The notes: generated by a model not told the origin, from the sequence alone. 64,000 nt of DNA from Cydia pomonella (GCF_033807575.1 NC_084704.1:12175056-12239055), one strand, 5' to 3'. Numbered from the stretch's first letter, positions 41,061 through 52,002 are shown. Program-made: numbers and translations.

Positions 41061-41782
41061 CGTCTATTACTAGCCGACAAACCAGTCTGTCCACCTAGGT
41101 GGACGGTTAGTATTTTTTTTTTCTTAACCAACAATCTGCCTAGTTGGTTGGTTAGTAATATGAACTTTTAGTACCAGCCGACCAACTTTATATGATTGGT
41201 TGGTAATCTGCATATACCAACCAACATACAAAATGATCTGGAAATTTCACTAGTCCAATTGTTAATTTCAGTATGTGTATGTGACCATATTAGTGGTAGT
41301 ACAGACTCCTAAAAATCAGCGTTTAGACCTCACATAAAAGACATAAAAATTGGGATTCTATTCAATTTGTTTTAACACGTTCACAGTTCACAGTCCTCAT
41401 ACAAAATGTTCCGATTTCCTCGTACGTCCAAGCAAATTGCTTCCATAGTGACCCAACAACGGCTATAGTACCCATGTTGCCCAGACTTGTGAAGACAGTT
41501 CGTCTTGATGTACTTCATCATGTACGTCATGTACTTGTATGTCACTGTAAACGTGTTAAGAACTTTTTTTTTTAATTTTTTATGTTCAATTTAACGGTTT
41601 TTTGTAAGTGTTTAAAAAAACTAACTAGGTAGTTAGTCAAGAAAAAAAAAATATCAACAACCAACCAGGTAGACAGTAAGGAAAAAAAATTAACAACGAA
41701 CCAACTAGGTTGTTGGTTACGAAAAGAAAATACTAACCGTCCACCTAGGTGGACAGACTGGTTTGTCGGCTAGTAATAGACG
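41061..41782. mobile_element. Foldback element, 722 bp, with 8-bp target duplication AAAATAAT
   Basis: CGTCTATTACTAGCCGAC starts the left arm and GTCGGCTAGTAATAGACG ends the right. The arms run ~150 bp and include internal palindromes GTCCACCTAGGTGGAC and words CAACCA(A/C)CTAGGTTGTTGGTT. AAAATAAT flanks both sides (41053-41060, 41783-41790). The centre (about 41220-41640) has no ORF. It interrupts the 3' UTR of the LINE remnant and so is younger than it. Confidence 0.88.
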
Positions 41783-41950
41783 AAAATAATTATGTCGATT
41801 AATCTTAAATTTGTATAAAACAATTAAATGTGTAAGTATGGCTCTAATCTTAAATTTGTATAAAACAATTAAATGTGTATGTATGGCTCTAAAAAAATGT
41901 AACACACCTTTGTATACCACATTTAATGGCAAATAAATATATTTCTATTT
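41783..41950 (+). repeat. LINE 3' UTR remainder with 45-bp tandem duplication
   Basis: AATCTTAAATTTGTATAAAAC ... GTATGGCTCT occurs twice in tandem, starting at 41802 and 41847. The tail GCAAATAAATATATTTCTATTTC follows. Continuity with 41060 across the foldback element makes this the 3' end of the Jockey-like LINE. Confidence 0.7.
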
Positions 41951-41989
41951 CTAATTCAAACCTAACCTAACCTAGCTATAGGATAACCT

Positions 41990-42560
41990 AAGGAAATTCC
42001 TGAAAAGTTAAAGGTTTCAGAGTTATGACTAATGATTATATGACTATCATGACTATGACTTTAAATAATTATGCCAAAAAAAAGGGATCCGCAATTTTTA
42101 GACCTCTAGCGTCAATATTTGCGGAACTCTCATACAAACTTTCATCCTCTAGTTTAAGGAGTCTGGGGGTAAAAGTGCCAAGATTTAGAAATATTTTTTT
42201 GTGTGTGTTTCCCTAATAGTCGTACCAGTTTACATACCAAATTTTAGCTTTCTATGACTTCAGGAAGTACCCTAGAATTTAGATAATTATCAGTGAGTGA
42301 GTGACAAAATCAGGGTTTTATGATATCAATAAAATATAAAGTATAAGAGTTATGAAACCGAAACTTGTTACGTGTAATGAGTCCATTATTGACATCATAT
42401 CTCTAGAATTTAGTTTACCTGATATAATCCAAACCTAAGTAATGAGAGTTAAAAAAAAGACGAAGCGTTTAGAGAAAAGGTAGTGCCCTTTCGCGACGCT
42501 TGGCTCGTCTTGGCGCGGGCACTGCCGTGCCCCCAGATTTGTTTCTGTGGTAATTCCCAC
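41990..42560 (+). repeat. Fragment of the 58-59 kb repeat family (3' half)
   Basis: CCTGAAAAGTTAAAGG, TTTTTAGACCTCTAGCGTCAA, TTTAGCTTTCTATGACTTCAGG, CAGTGAGTGAGTGAC, and GAAAAGGTAGTGCCC...GGCACTGCCGTGCC parallel 58730-59190. Together with 39474-39960 it covers most of the family, split by the LINE region in between. Non-coding. Confidence 0.65.
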
Positions 42561-42649
42561 ACAAAGCGGCTCATTAATATTCCTCTTATGGCGCTTGAGT
42601 GTATGAAGTATATACATATATACTTCTTACACTCAACATTTTTAACTCA

Positions 42650-42835
42650 ACGTTTTTACGGTAACATTACCGTAAAAACCCGTTTTTAGTGAAAACGCGT
42701 TCCCCTCAGTAAAAATTAGTTTTCCGTATCACCTCAGTAAAAACGCGTTTTCACTATTTAAAACTAGTTTTCCGTAAGGCCTCGGTGAAAACTAGTTTTA
42801 ACTGGGGGTTTTTTAGTCAAAACTAGTTTCGCAAC
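42650..42835. repeat. Palindromic word array AAAACTAGTTTT / AAAACGCGTTTTCACT
   Basis: Words GTAAAAACCCGTTTTTAGTG, GTGAAAACGCGTTCCCCTC, GTAAAAATTAGTTTTCCG, AAAACGCGTTTTCACT, AAAACTAGTTTTCCG and GAAAACTAGTTTTAACTGG follow each other. CTCAGT/CTCGGT separators lie about every 35-45 bp. Each core is a near-perfect palindrome. Confidence 0.65.
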
Positions 42836-42907
42836 TAATTATGTATACATAAATATATAACAATTAACTTAGGTAATGTAATATCGTAACTCAACGAAGA
42901 CCACATA

Positions 42908-43023
42908 AGCTTAGAAAAAATTTAAAAGTGGAAAAATTACTGTCTTGGGTGAGACTTGAACTCACGGCCTCTGGATCCAGAGATAGCATCGTTCGCAGAC
43001 GTTTCTGCTTATTAAAAAGTAAT
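42908..43023 (-). mobile_element. tRNA-derived SINE with 12-bp target duplication GAAGACCACATA
   Basis: GAAGACCACATA stands at 42896-42907 and again at 43024-43035, exactly bracketing 116 bp. On the minus strand the insert has a tRNA-like B box (GAGTTCAAGTCTCACCC), upstream CTCTGGATCCAGAG stem sequence, and ends TAAATTTTTTCTAAGC. A target duplication of this length with a pol III-type head indicates a SINE. It is very short, with no LINE-derived tail recognised. Confidence 0.8.
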
Positions 43024-43035
43024 GAAGACCACATA

Positions 43036-44264
43036 GTTACACATTATATTTAATAATTATGTCACCCATGGTTGAAAGGACAGCTGTCAATGTTGATTTG
43101 CGTAGATATACCAGGACAATGAGTAAGGCAATTGTATGCTTTCTTGACAGATGTAATAGTCTTTGAATAAACTTTATCTTGATTGCCACTAAATTGTATA
43201 TTGACTGCATTTATAGCACGTCATTAATTACTGCAGTATAAACAGAGATTACATTTGTTTACTAATCAAATTGAGCTCGATACAAACCAATTAATTACGT
43301 CTGCGATTGATTCATCGGTAATTAATTGTAGCTGACTCGCATTATTGCGGCTCCGCTTTGTTGATTAAAGGATTGTTAATAATATGATTAACCTATTTTC
43401 TATTTGATAATGTAGTTCTTTGGTGTTCGTATTAGGTAGAAGGCTACTTAATTTTTGTAAACAATATTTTAATAAATTATCAGTCAAAGTATGGATAAAA
43501 GTTATTAGAATAATCTATAAGTTAAATGTCCAGGCGACTAAGGGTCGGTCGCATTTGCAAATCTTTTCAAATGTTTTATTTAATGGAAAGCTTAAATTCG
43601 TGAATTGCAATCAGCGTAGCCTGGCTTTAGACAATATCTAGAATGTTATTGTGTCGTTGAGTTAGCTGTGTTTATTTATACCGAAGCTCGAAATAAACTT
43701 AAATACTGCGACATATCTAAAATTATTCATCGAATTTAAATCAGGCGCTGGAGCTATATATTGATGGATGATATTATGGATGTAATAATAACGCTCGCTG
43801 GCGTATTAGTTTTCGTTTAAAAACGGTGATTTTAACGATGCTTATGCTACTAGCGCTTAAAAGTAAATACCTACTAGCGCCACATACTGGCGCCAAAGAT
43901 CGACATCAGCTTTTGTAGTTGTAACCATAAAATAAAGAAAAATAAGGACGCCTGATTTCTGTAAGATATTTTTCACTTTATATTTCACAGAGTGATAAAA
44001 ATAATATTGGATACAAGTTTCATATTGCCCATCGTAAACTGGGTTAGCCGGGCCGCGGTGTCCTACCGGAGGACCCTCTCAGTCACGCTGACAGCTGATC
44101 GATAGTTTGGCCATTGGAAATAGTTACCTGCCAGTCCGATTGTCAAACGGTAAGGTTCGCTTTTTAGTCGGCCAATGCAAATAATGTTAGTTTTAGTTCT
44201 TACGTTTGCCACATTAAAACATGTTATCTTGATTCGATATTGATTTGACAGTCCAAGATCCGGG
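43036..44264. other. 1.2 kb non-coding spacer
   Basis: No gene is seen. Small inverted words are at 43860-43905 (GCGCTTAAAAG...CTAGCGCC) and 44050-44090 (GTCCTACCGGAGGACC). The 73-codon frame at 43420-43641 has no motif. Confidence 0.45.
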
Positions 44265-44339
44265 ACCAGTGTTCTTCTTCTTCTTCTTTGTCAGGGGCTA
44301 TGTGAGCCTCTACTGTGTATCTATTGTGATCGCCACCTA

Positions 44340-45197
44340 CTACAACTCTCGATCCGAACCTGCAACTTCAAACAGCTGCAGGATCTTCTTGATATCGAGA
44401 GGCCTTAACTCCTCCGGACGTAATATGTGTCTGCCCAGGATTGAGTCACGAGTGCGCATTAGGCAAGGGCACTCTGCGAGGATGTGCAAAGGCGTCTCCT
44501 CTGCCTCCATGCAGAGTCTACACCGCCCCATGTTACGTTTCCCTATAGTGAGCATGTGCTTATTTAGGCCGCATTGCCCAATAAGCACCCTTACCAAGTT
44601 TCGGAGTTGGTTCCTAGACAGCACTAAGGCGTTCGAGGTCGCCTTTTTGCTGAAGGCCGTGATAAGCGCCTTGGAATGATTCAAGCTTGTAGTGTCTCTC
44701 CAGAGTTGAATGGTTTTGTAGTGACAGTAGGTCTTTAGGGTCAGCCGCGTTAGGCTTTTGGAAATACCACAAAAAGGCTCAGGACTGAAATTCTTCCCCT
44801 TAGCCCCTGCTTGCGCGAGTTCGTCGGCCTTTTTGTTTCCTGCGATACCCGCGTGCCCCGGGACCCAAAGTAGAACAACCTTGTTCCTGGCTCCAAGGTT
44901 GTTCAGTAGCTGCCTGCAGTTCTCGACCAGCCTTGATGTAGTAACATCAGAGGTTAGGGCCAAGAGTGCCGCCTGGCTTTCCGGATGGATATATATTGTA
45001 TTTTTGCCGTAGTTGCATTGCAAGTTGATCGACGCACATTCTAGGATTGCGTATCCCTCTGCCTGAAATATAGAGCAGTAACGTTCTAGGTTTAAGCTAA
45101 TGCCCTTCCTAGGCGCTTCGCCATTCACTCCGCAGCCTACTTCAGATCCGGATTTGGAGCCATCAGTGTACCACCTCAGGTTTCCTTCTTTCCACTT
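44340..45197 (-). pseudogene. LINE RNase H domain and C-terminal CCHC-like tail
   Basis: From about 45197 the frame reads IKWKEGNLRWYTDGSKSGSE (first catalytic Asp in TDGSK), then FQAEGYAILECAS (Glu), IYIHPESQAALLALTS (SDSQAAL-type, here HPESQ, with the catalytic Asp lost), and VLLWVPGHAGIAGNKKADEL (His/Asp block). The C-terminal part has CRLCMEAEETPLHILAECPCL, the C-x2-C...H-x4-C pattern typical of these elements. It stops after SDREL at 44340. The HPESQ substitution suggests a dead RNase H even without the frameshift at about 45200. Confidence 0.88.
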
Positions 45198-45204
45198 GAT
45201 TTAA

Positions 45205-45855
45205 CTATTTGACCAGTCCTCCCTTTTGGGGAGTTCCACTGAGTAAAGTTTGTGTGGACACAATTTGGGTGCCATCGTGTCGGAAGGCATTCCAAGAACA
45301 GGAATATCGTGTACTGATTACCTTAGCAGTCTCAGACGATAACCAGTTACCTCTCCTCGCGCCCGCTATTCTAAGCATACTAGATTTCGCCTCCAATTCC
45401 AAATGCAGATGAAGGGGCGGCAGATTTAGTATGGCCTCTAGGGCTGCCGTCGGGGAGGATGACATGGCTCCAGTGACGATAACACAGGCAGTTCTTTGCA
45501 GACTGCTAAGCTTCGCCACCGTTACCGTTTGCGTCGTTTTCCTGTACCATGCTACAGAGGCGTAAGTCACTATCGGCCTCACTATAGATGTGTACAGCCA
45601 TAAGGCAATTTTGGGTTTTAGACCCCATCGATTGCCTGCTAAACGACAGCATATTGCCAAGGCCGATCTAGCCTTTTGTATGATTCCGTCCACATGATTG
45701 TTCCAGGTCAGTTTCTGGTCCATTAATACCCCTAGATATTTGACCTCTGTTGAGAACAGAATAGTTTTTCCATTCATGACAAGCGGGTTAAGTTTATCTA
45801 GTTTCCGCTTGTTCGTGAATGGAACTATAGTTGTATTCTCTGCATTGATAGACAA
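45205..45855 (-). pseudogene. LINE RT thumb/connection region
   Basis: In frame with the palm fragment across the TAA, it reads INAENTTIVPFTNKRKLDKL, VKYLGVLMDQKLTWNNHVDG, ALWLYTSIVRPIVTYASVAW and LSSLQRTACVIVTGAMSSSP. These are the KYLG..LD..L.W..H and P.L.YG..VW-type blocks of LINE ORF2. The frame stops at 45205 after GGLVK. A frameshift there is followed by RNase H in another frame. Confidence 0.85.
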
Positions 45856-45858
45856 TTA

Positions 45859-46305
45859 ATTCTCACCGCACCATGTATTTATGGGGTTGAGAGCCCTCTG
45901 CATAAGGTCTGATACAGTACTTTGGCAGTTGCCCCTCACCGTCACAACAAGGTCGTCTGCGTACCCCTGAGTGTCGATTCGGAGCTCCGCCATCTTAAGC
46001 AGAAGTCCATCCACTGCAAGAGTCCAGAGCAAGGGAGATAGGACACCCACTTGCGGGCAGCCTCTCACAGTGGTCACTTCGATTGTGATGTTAAGCAAGT
46101 CTAGCCTAACCACTCTGCCTGAGAGCATGTTTTGCTCCCAGCGGATAGTGGTGGGGTCCACCTCCTTGGCCCTAAGCCCCTCCACCAGTGTCCGAATGAG
46201 TGTATTATCGAAAGCGCCCTCAATATCGAGGAAGGCCGACAGGGCTATTTCCTTGTCTTCCAAGGCCCTTTCCACTCTGTCGACCAGCTCCAGCAAGGCT
46301 GTCTG
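45859..46305 (-). pseudogene. LINE reverse transcriptase palm fragment
   Basis: It reads LELVDRVERALEDKEIALSA, then FLDIEGAFDNTLIRTLVEGL (motif A with the first catalytic Asp), GCPQVGVLSPLLWTLAVDGL (motif B; the usual PQGGVLSP is PQVGVLSP), and DTQGYADDLVVTVRGNCQ (motif C, YADD intact). The frame ends at a TAA at 45856-45858 after INTWCGEN, where related proteins continue with a Gly-Leu. The next frame (45205-45855) starts at once, so this is a simple nonsense mutation. Upstream the reading is cut by an internal deletion at about 46305. Confidence 0.85.
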
Positions 46306-46470
46306 AAGGACTTGGCCAGAGCATAATCCTTCTTCCCAGCCTTCGGTATAAATAATACCTTAACCTTGTTCCACTGCTCTGGTAGGTATCCCCAGGCATA
46401 ACTAGCTCTGAAGATTATAACCAGATGCGGGATTAGGACTTCAGCTCCTCGTTGCCATAGTACAGGGTTT

Positions 46471-49124
46471 ACTAACCAGTGTTACGAGTGTTAAGATTTT
46501 TTTTTTAAACCTCACAATAATAGAATTCTATAAAGTTTCCTAAGGTAATAATGCAATTAAATATAAAATGTAAAAAGGTGCGGGTCATTACAAAAGCTTT
46601 AGCTTTTGTGAGTGGCTGACTGGGTTTATTGAGATGCTATTCTTAGAGTAAGTATACTTAGTTTTTCAATTTCCGCCGCCTCAGCGAAAGTAGCAATTGG
46701 AAAAAACCAAACCTTTAATGAAAAATTCTAGCGATTTAAAATGCTATTTAAACGTAGAAATAGAGTGATTTTTCTATTTTTTAAACATTTCTGAGTTATA
46801 AATATAGAACCACAATAAATTAGAATTTATATTATTTTTTTAGACTAATTAAACCTTTAAAATGCTAAATTATGGACTTATAAGCCGACAACCAGTTCGT
46901 GGGCCCTTGTCTGTATTAAACTGCATTATAAACTCTTTGTAACATCGTCCTACTGTAAAACGTGCTCTGCATCCATATTAGCCATATTTTGATATGTATG
47001 CATGTGCGCATATTCATGTGCACAATACCGGAACTCCTCAATTTCCCAATTCCCATAACCCTGTTTATTGGCTGTCTAATGACGTATTGATCCACGATGT
47101 AATGAGGAATTCTCGGAAACTACGTGTTTGATGTTTCTGCTTGTTGCTCCGATGAGTTTTCACTATTCGGCTCTAGTTTTAGCGAATATTGCATAGTAGC
47201 TTGTATTGTAGTACGGGCGATTTTCCGCAACTCGACGAGCTGTACGCGTATTGTAATCGGAAAATAATTGTTATAAAAAAATGTGGCATAAATTAAAACA
47301 TGTCACAGCTTCGACTTTGCAGTACAATAAATTAAGTGAATACCTAATATTAACAGTCGGAAGCTTTTTACCCGGTTGCGCGACAGCAAAGAGCGAGTTT
47401 ATTTATTTTCAGAGATTCTAAAGAGCTTAATATACAATTTCCTGTTGTTTTATTCTTACTTTGGTTTTGTTTAATCGACATACGCGAAATAGCTTCAAAT
47501 AAAGCAGTTACGAAAGGGGAAATTTCCTAATAACGAGTTTGTTCCAGTTTCCTTTTAAACCAATTACCTGGGATAATAACAATCATAACATCTTCCTCAT
47601 CTTATCGTATAATCCTTATTTTCTGCATTACAAAGCAATTTGTTTTGGTACTCCTCTTTACCTCCGTCGCCTTTTATTTTCGATCAGCAGTAAACTTTAG
47701 CACGTTTTACAACTGTGTCGTTTTAACTTGACTCATTAACGATATAGAAGGAATGAAGTTACTATTAAAATAACTGATAATTATGGTCGCGATTTATTGT
47801 AATTAGACGCACAAAACGTTGGGTTGACTTAACGTAAAAAAAAGTGTAGGCAGACCCCTATTCTTGCTCTCCTATGTTTTTAATCAAATGTTGCATTTGA
47901 ATAAAGATAATACAATTAAATTTAGGAGTGACCATTTGACAAAGTTCCAAAACGCAAAGCGATCGTAGGTTTGCATATAAAGTAGGTGTACCTTTACCTG
48001 CTTATCACACGGTTGCAAAAAAATATCGACAATATCATCGATGACGATTTTATTAAATAAATAAAAAATGTTATTTGGTTTACAGATCGGCAAAATCTTT
48101 GTTCAACACTTCGTGCTAATATTGATACCTGAGCGAGAGAAAGATTCTAAAATCTTGAGTGCGAGGGTTAAGCAAACTTTGCTACTGAGTAAAACACACA
48201 ACTTTTTACCACACCAACGCGAGCAAAATACTGACTGTAAAATATTACAAATCAAATCCAAATAGACGATAATAAATATTTATCTTTCAGAATCATCATT
48301 TAAAAGTCAATTCTACCTGCTAAATGAGGAAACGACTTAAAATTTGCAACTATAAAATGGAACTTTCTCATCCGTTTTAGAACAATCAATAGAGCCTTTT
48401 CCAGCTGGTGTGGTGCAAAAACACTTATAAGTTATCTGAAAATGCTAACAGAACATGCATATTATCTAAACCACGATTCAGTTACGCTCCAACCTTACCA
48501 GCCATAGACGTAACCCGAGGCGGCCCTGTGCTGTCATTGTACACCCCCCATTGTCAGGGACCGGTCGTCACGTACACGGCTACCTGTCAAGTGCCCGTGA
48601 CTCCTTTACTGTTATTGCAATTGCTTACTGAATCTAATGCTCAGGCGAATCAGTTTGAATGAGTACTTATATATCATTCTATCGGGTATTTATTGGGTAT
48701 CTTTGTCTTTCAGACCGTGGCTATGAAGCCGATTCTAAGTTTAATATCGCAACGTATTTTGTTGTGTTGATGACATTGACACGATTCTCAATACATCTTG
48801 CGCGCACTAATAAGTTCAAAGGAGATGCCTCATGCAAGACTCAGTGCGCCCACCAATAAGCTCGAGCGTTGTAAACCATTTAACAATTAAATACAGAGCG
48901 AGAGCACTATGAGTAAATTTAATATTCATTGCTGAAACACTGTTACATTAAGGGTAGGGAGGACCTGCGTGAACTGAAACATGACCTTAAGTAGACCTGT
49001 ATTCACTTATAAAAGAGCCCTTGAGGCCTACATACCTAAATAAAATTTTGAATTTAGGTTCTAAAATATCACATAATGAGGCAGTGTAGGCAGGCTTATT
49101 ATTTAATTTTGTAATTATATGTAT
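46471..49124. other. 2.65 kb AT-rich, no recognisable gene
   Basis: Frames such as 48408-48662 (84 codons; partly GC-richer at 48490-48610 with GGACCGGTCGTCACGTACAC) show no domain and no splice context. Short inverted words exist around 48540-48600. Nothing firm. Confidence 0.4.
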
Positions 49125-49383
49125 GTCGGCGGCCGATCGGAAGATCAGGCAGAAAGTGAAATTCTTAGGCATATCGTGAACGTGAAAATCTTTGTCTCGT
49201 TCCCTGAGTCGACGGAGCCCCGCTACGCGGGGATCCTATTTCTGGATAGTTTGCCCTTCGGACATTTGAAGAAACCTAACGAACCCATCCTAATTACTCG
49301 TATCTATTGGTTTAATGTGACTACCGTCAAAACATTACACAGGAACCCTACATTCTGCGTGATTTTACGATCGACCGCCGAGA
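49125..49383. mobile_element. TIR element with TCGGCGGCCGATCGGAAGATC ends
   Basis: The left end TCGGCGGCCGATCGGAAG and the complement of the right end, TCGGCGGTCGATCGTAAA, align over ~35 bp through ATCA(G/C)GCAGAA(A/T)GT. The 259-bp body includes GAGCCCCGCTACGCGGGGATCC, a perfect stem-loop. The 89-codon frame at 49119-49388 spans it by chance. Confidence 0.75.
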
Positions 49384-49880
49384 TGTAGGTATAACTAAAT
49401 ATTCCCGGCCCGGCGTTCTACTCGCTCTTGTGCGGTAAGGAATAGGAGAGGCCTTGAGAGCGTCGTGTTGTGCTAGTTTCCATATAAACCTTTTACGTAG
49501 CTACAGACTGTTTATATGGACTCTGTAGTGTGATGCCTGATGTAATGACACAGCAATGTGACGTCAATGTAGGCTCCGCTCGTACGTACATGCGTCAGCA
49601 CAATTGAAAGTCCTCTTAATAATCAGAATGTATAGTATTACAAATTCGATATCTGGGTCATGAACAAATTAAACTTTATTTTTTCCTGTTTCTGCTTGTT
49701 TAGAATTTTATGATAGGGCCACTATTTGCCTCAGGTGGTTGGTAAAGAAATTGCACTATCATTTTCTACTAGAAGGTACTTGAGTTTTCGTTTTTTTTTT
49801 TTATTGGAAAAAGGTAAGCATTTGAGCACAATCTCACCTGACTACATTCAAGACTAAAACTAGTTTATTTATTAGGTACA
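49384..49880. other. Non-coding spacer, nothing recognised
   Basis: AT-rich with a GC-richer patch at 49400-49470. No ORF or repeat boundary could be supported. Confidence 0.4.
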
Positions 49881-50010
49881 TTTTTTATACGGTGGCAAAC
49901 AATGATACGACCCGCCCGCGGTAGCCTATGAGCTCCTGCAACAACAGATATATTATAAGCGCATTACCGACCCTTTAAAAACCTATCCACTCCTTTCTTG
50001 AGGAACCCCA
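49881..50010 (-). pseudogene. LINE/SINE 3' tail fragment, minus strand
   Basis: On the minus strand it carries GGGTCGGTAATGCGC, TTGCAGGAGCTCATAGGCTACC and GTATCATTGTTTGCCACCG, a diverged form of the tail seen at 18430-18545 and 34250-34390. It also includes the upstream GGGGTTCCTCAAGAAAGG block. Old and truncated. Confidence 0.65.
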
Positions 50011-50727
50011 AAAGAACATTATTACTCACTTAACAAAATACAACTTAACAAATTCCGCTTCATTTCATGCAGCCATGCCTTTCAATCCGTAGGTAACAAC
50101 AATAACTTCTTACTAACCGTCTCCGTTAAACGATAGACCTATTATTCTGCGGTTCTGGTTAAGGTGAAGACCGGAAGTAGTTATTACATGTCGTGAGCTC
50201 TTGCGAATTGTCCAAGTTAATAAACTGGAGTGTTCCTGTTTACCCAATTTATGAAAGCAGACAGAGTAGTAGCCTGTGTTAAATACGTAAAATTTTTTTG
50301 AATTAAAAATACATCTTCCGTTTAATCATGATTGAACGCAAGTAATTATAGATAACGCACACAATTCACGCACAACACTACAATGGTACTTTGCAAAAAA
50401 GTATTTCACAATTACTCGGAACTGTACCTACTCTTTTATATTGTATGCCATAGAGGCAGAGAGGTCAGAACTAGAGAACTTATTATACTATTGACTTCTT
50501 CTAGCATTGAATCTTTCTCGCGCCTCGCACTCATGAATGAATACGACAGGGATGCAAAGTGCATTACATATCCAATTAAAATCACCTGCACTTGTCACAG
50601 TACATCAACTATATGCGACCAATTTAACATAAATATAAGTTCACAACCTAATTAACATATTATTAACGTCGTGTTTACTCGTACCTACCTATATTTGGCA
50701 AATAGGGCTCTTAAACTTGATTGTACG
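50011..50727. other. Non-coding spacer
   Basis: The 90-codon frame at 50383-50655 has no motif, and its codons look like local AT-rich noise. No RNA gene is seen. Confidence 0.4.
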
Positions 50728-50835
50728 GTCACGTCTGAAAATATCGATACGGACAAAGTGCCAAAAATATGTATACACTAAGGTCGTGTTTACATATTTT
50801 TGGCACTTCGATTGTGTCGATGTTTTCAGACGTGA
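50728..50835. mobile_element. MITE, GTCACGTCTGAAAATATCG ends
   Basis: GTCACGTCTGAAAATATCGA and the complement of TCGATGTTTTCAGACGTGAC are inverted repeats. The inner stem AAAGTGCCAAAAATATGTA is shared with 21291-21423, so the two are related families with different ends. Confidence 0.85.
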
Positions 50836-51535
50836 CACAACCTACTCGCTGAATCAGTACTTACAAATCCGGCCGTAAGTCCGGTCATTGAACTTAAGAT
50901 ACACTGAGCAATATTTCGTCTGTTATCTCTAAATGGATCGCATCGATCAGCTCCAAGTACGCAACAAAGTTATCTCTGCTGGCGGTCAAAACAGGAACTA
51001 CTGTTACTTCATACAAATTTTATTCAAAGTTATTAGAGTGGCGCCTCAACTAACTGTATTTATAATTTGGTAGGCTATCAATTCTGGGAAATTCTATATT
51101 TTAGATATCTAGTTTAAATGCTAGTATATTGTTTAATTTAGTTATAAATATGAAAACAAGGTGATAGGGTTGATAACACGATTGATGAATTTTATTATAA
51201 TAAGTCGTTTTAAATTCTTTATGATCCAAAATCCAGGTTCTTAATTCCAAAATTGTTTCGAAATTGGTCGAAACTTTAACGAAATTTTTAGCAAAATATT
51301 TTATTTAACTAAGTACAACATAAAAACCGATGGGATTTCTAAAAATCGATTTAAACTGAATGCATAGGGCATATAAACTAAACAACCCAAGCCATGCCAT
51401 AATATCTAATACAAAATCACTTACTCCAGCAGCTATGACAACTAAAACCAAATAAAATTAAAGTACAAAAACCTAGTCATAACATTCCTAACCAAATAAG
51501 TACCAAATATTATTATGATTCGAGTACAAAAGTGA
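50836..51535. other. Non-coding spacer upstream of the exon-like block
   Basis: AT-rich. TTCCTAACCAAATAAGTACC lies just ahead of the candidate exon. No convincing TATA or initiator could be defined. Confidence 0.4.
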
Positions 51536-51539
51536 AACC

Positions 51540-51722
51540 ATGCAAGTCGACAAAAGTGGTAGAAGTGTAAAAATGAGGCGAGACTGCCTAAAACTGAGGC
51601 TGAGCGACCCGAGCCCAGGGTCCATCAGTTCGTCCTTCCATGCATCGGATTCGGACGACGAGAGCTCGGAGCGGTCAAGGAAAGACCACAGGGAGCTACC
51701 TGCGGCGGTTACCTCTAAACAG
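51540..51722 (+). CDS. Candidate host exon, Ser/Asp-rich, phase-0 donor (copy 1 of 3)
   Basis: An ATG at 51540 (context AAACCATGC) opens 61 codons reading KMRRDCLKLRLSDPSPGSIS, then SSFHASDSDDESSERSRKDH and RELPAAVTSKQ. It ends exactly at CAG|GTTAGT, a good splice donor that leaves the exon in phase 0. GC content is clearly higher than in the flanks. Two downstream tandem copies keep the exon better than the intron side, and copy 3 retains protein-level similarity (SSPGSFSSSFHVLDSDGESS). The start could also be internal (MRRDC at 51573), or the block could begin at an acceptor. I do not recognise the protein; a low-complexity acidic Ser-rich region is all that can be said. No further exon of the same gene could be linked. 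Confidence 0.45.
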
Positions 51723-51792
51723 GTTAGTATTTTGTTCTGCAATTTCGTTTCTTCCCTAGTAGACCTTGAGAAAGCATCAGGAATCTGATCAG

Positions 51793-51935
51793 ACGCGACT
51801 GCCTTAATTGAAGCTGAGTGACCCAAGCCCAGGTTCCATCAGCTCGTCGTTCCACGCGTCGGACTCGGACTATAAAAGCTCGGAGAGGTCAAGGAAAGAC
51901 ACAGGAAGCTATCTGCGGCGATTACCTCTAAACAG
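51793..51935 (+). pseudogene. Decayed exon copy 2
   Basis: This tandem copy, about 219 bp downstream of copy 1, reads LKLSDPSPGSISSSFHASDS then DYKSSERSRKD before losing frame at GACACAGG, where one base is missing relative to GACCACAGG. A stop also lies just upstream, after RLP. The donor AACAG|GTCAGT is kept. The flanking stretch GGAATCTGATCAGACGCGACTG is shared with copy 3. Confidence 0.6.
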
Positions 51936-52002
51936 GTCAGTATTTTGTACATCGATTTCGTTTCTTCCCCGGTAGAATTCCATGACAAGGTATCAGGAAT
52001 CT

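Larger units (their letters stand above)
44265..46470 (-). mobile_element. Decayed RNase H-bearing LINE (I/R1/LOA-like), minus strand
   Basis: Minus-strand order is RT finger block, RT palm with YADD, thumb/connection, RNase H, zinc-knuckle-like C-terminus. The 5' part is missing; the first readable block is RASYAWGYLPEQWNKVKVLF with IPKAGKKDYALAKSFR (46305-46430). About 60-70 residues are then deleted before ALLELVDRVERAL. The 3' end near 44270 carries a (AAG)n/(TTC)n tract, a simple tail expected of some LINE clades. It is interrupted by a nonsense codon and a frameshift, so inactive. Parts are listed separately. Confidence 0.85.

Noticed and set aside
44245..44679. Plus-strand 144-codon ORF
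   Set aside because: It is the antisense shadow of the LINE RNase H/C-terminal region read on the minus strand.
45971..46306. Plus-strand Ser-rich 111-codon ORF
   Set aside because: Antisense of the LINE reverse transcriptase palm fragment.
49119..49388. 89-codon ORF
   Set aside because: It coincides with a TIR element and has no domain.
51488..51826. Minus-strand 112-codon ORF
   Set aside because: It lies antisense to the exon-like block; the plus frame has the splice donor and better-conserved duplicates.
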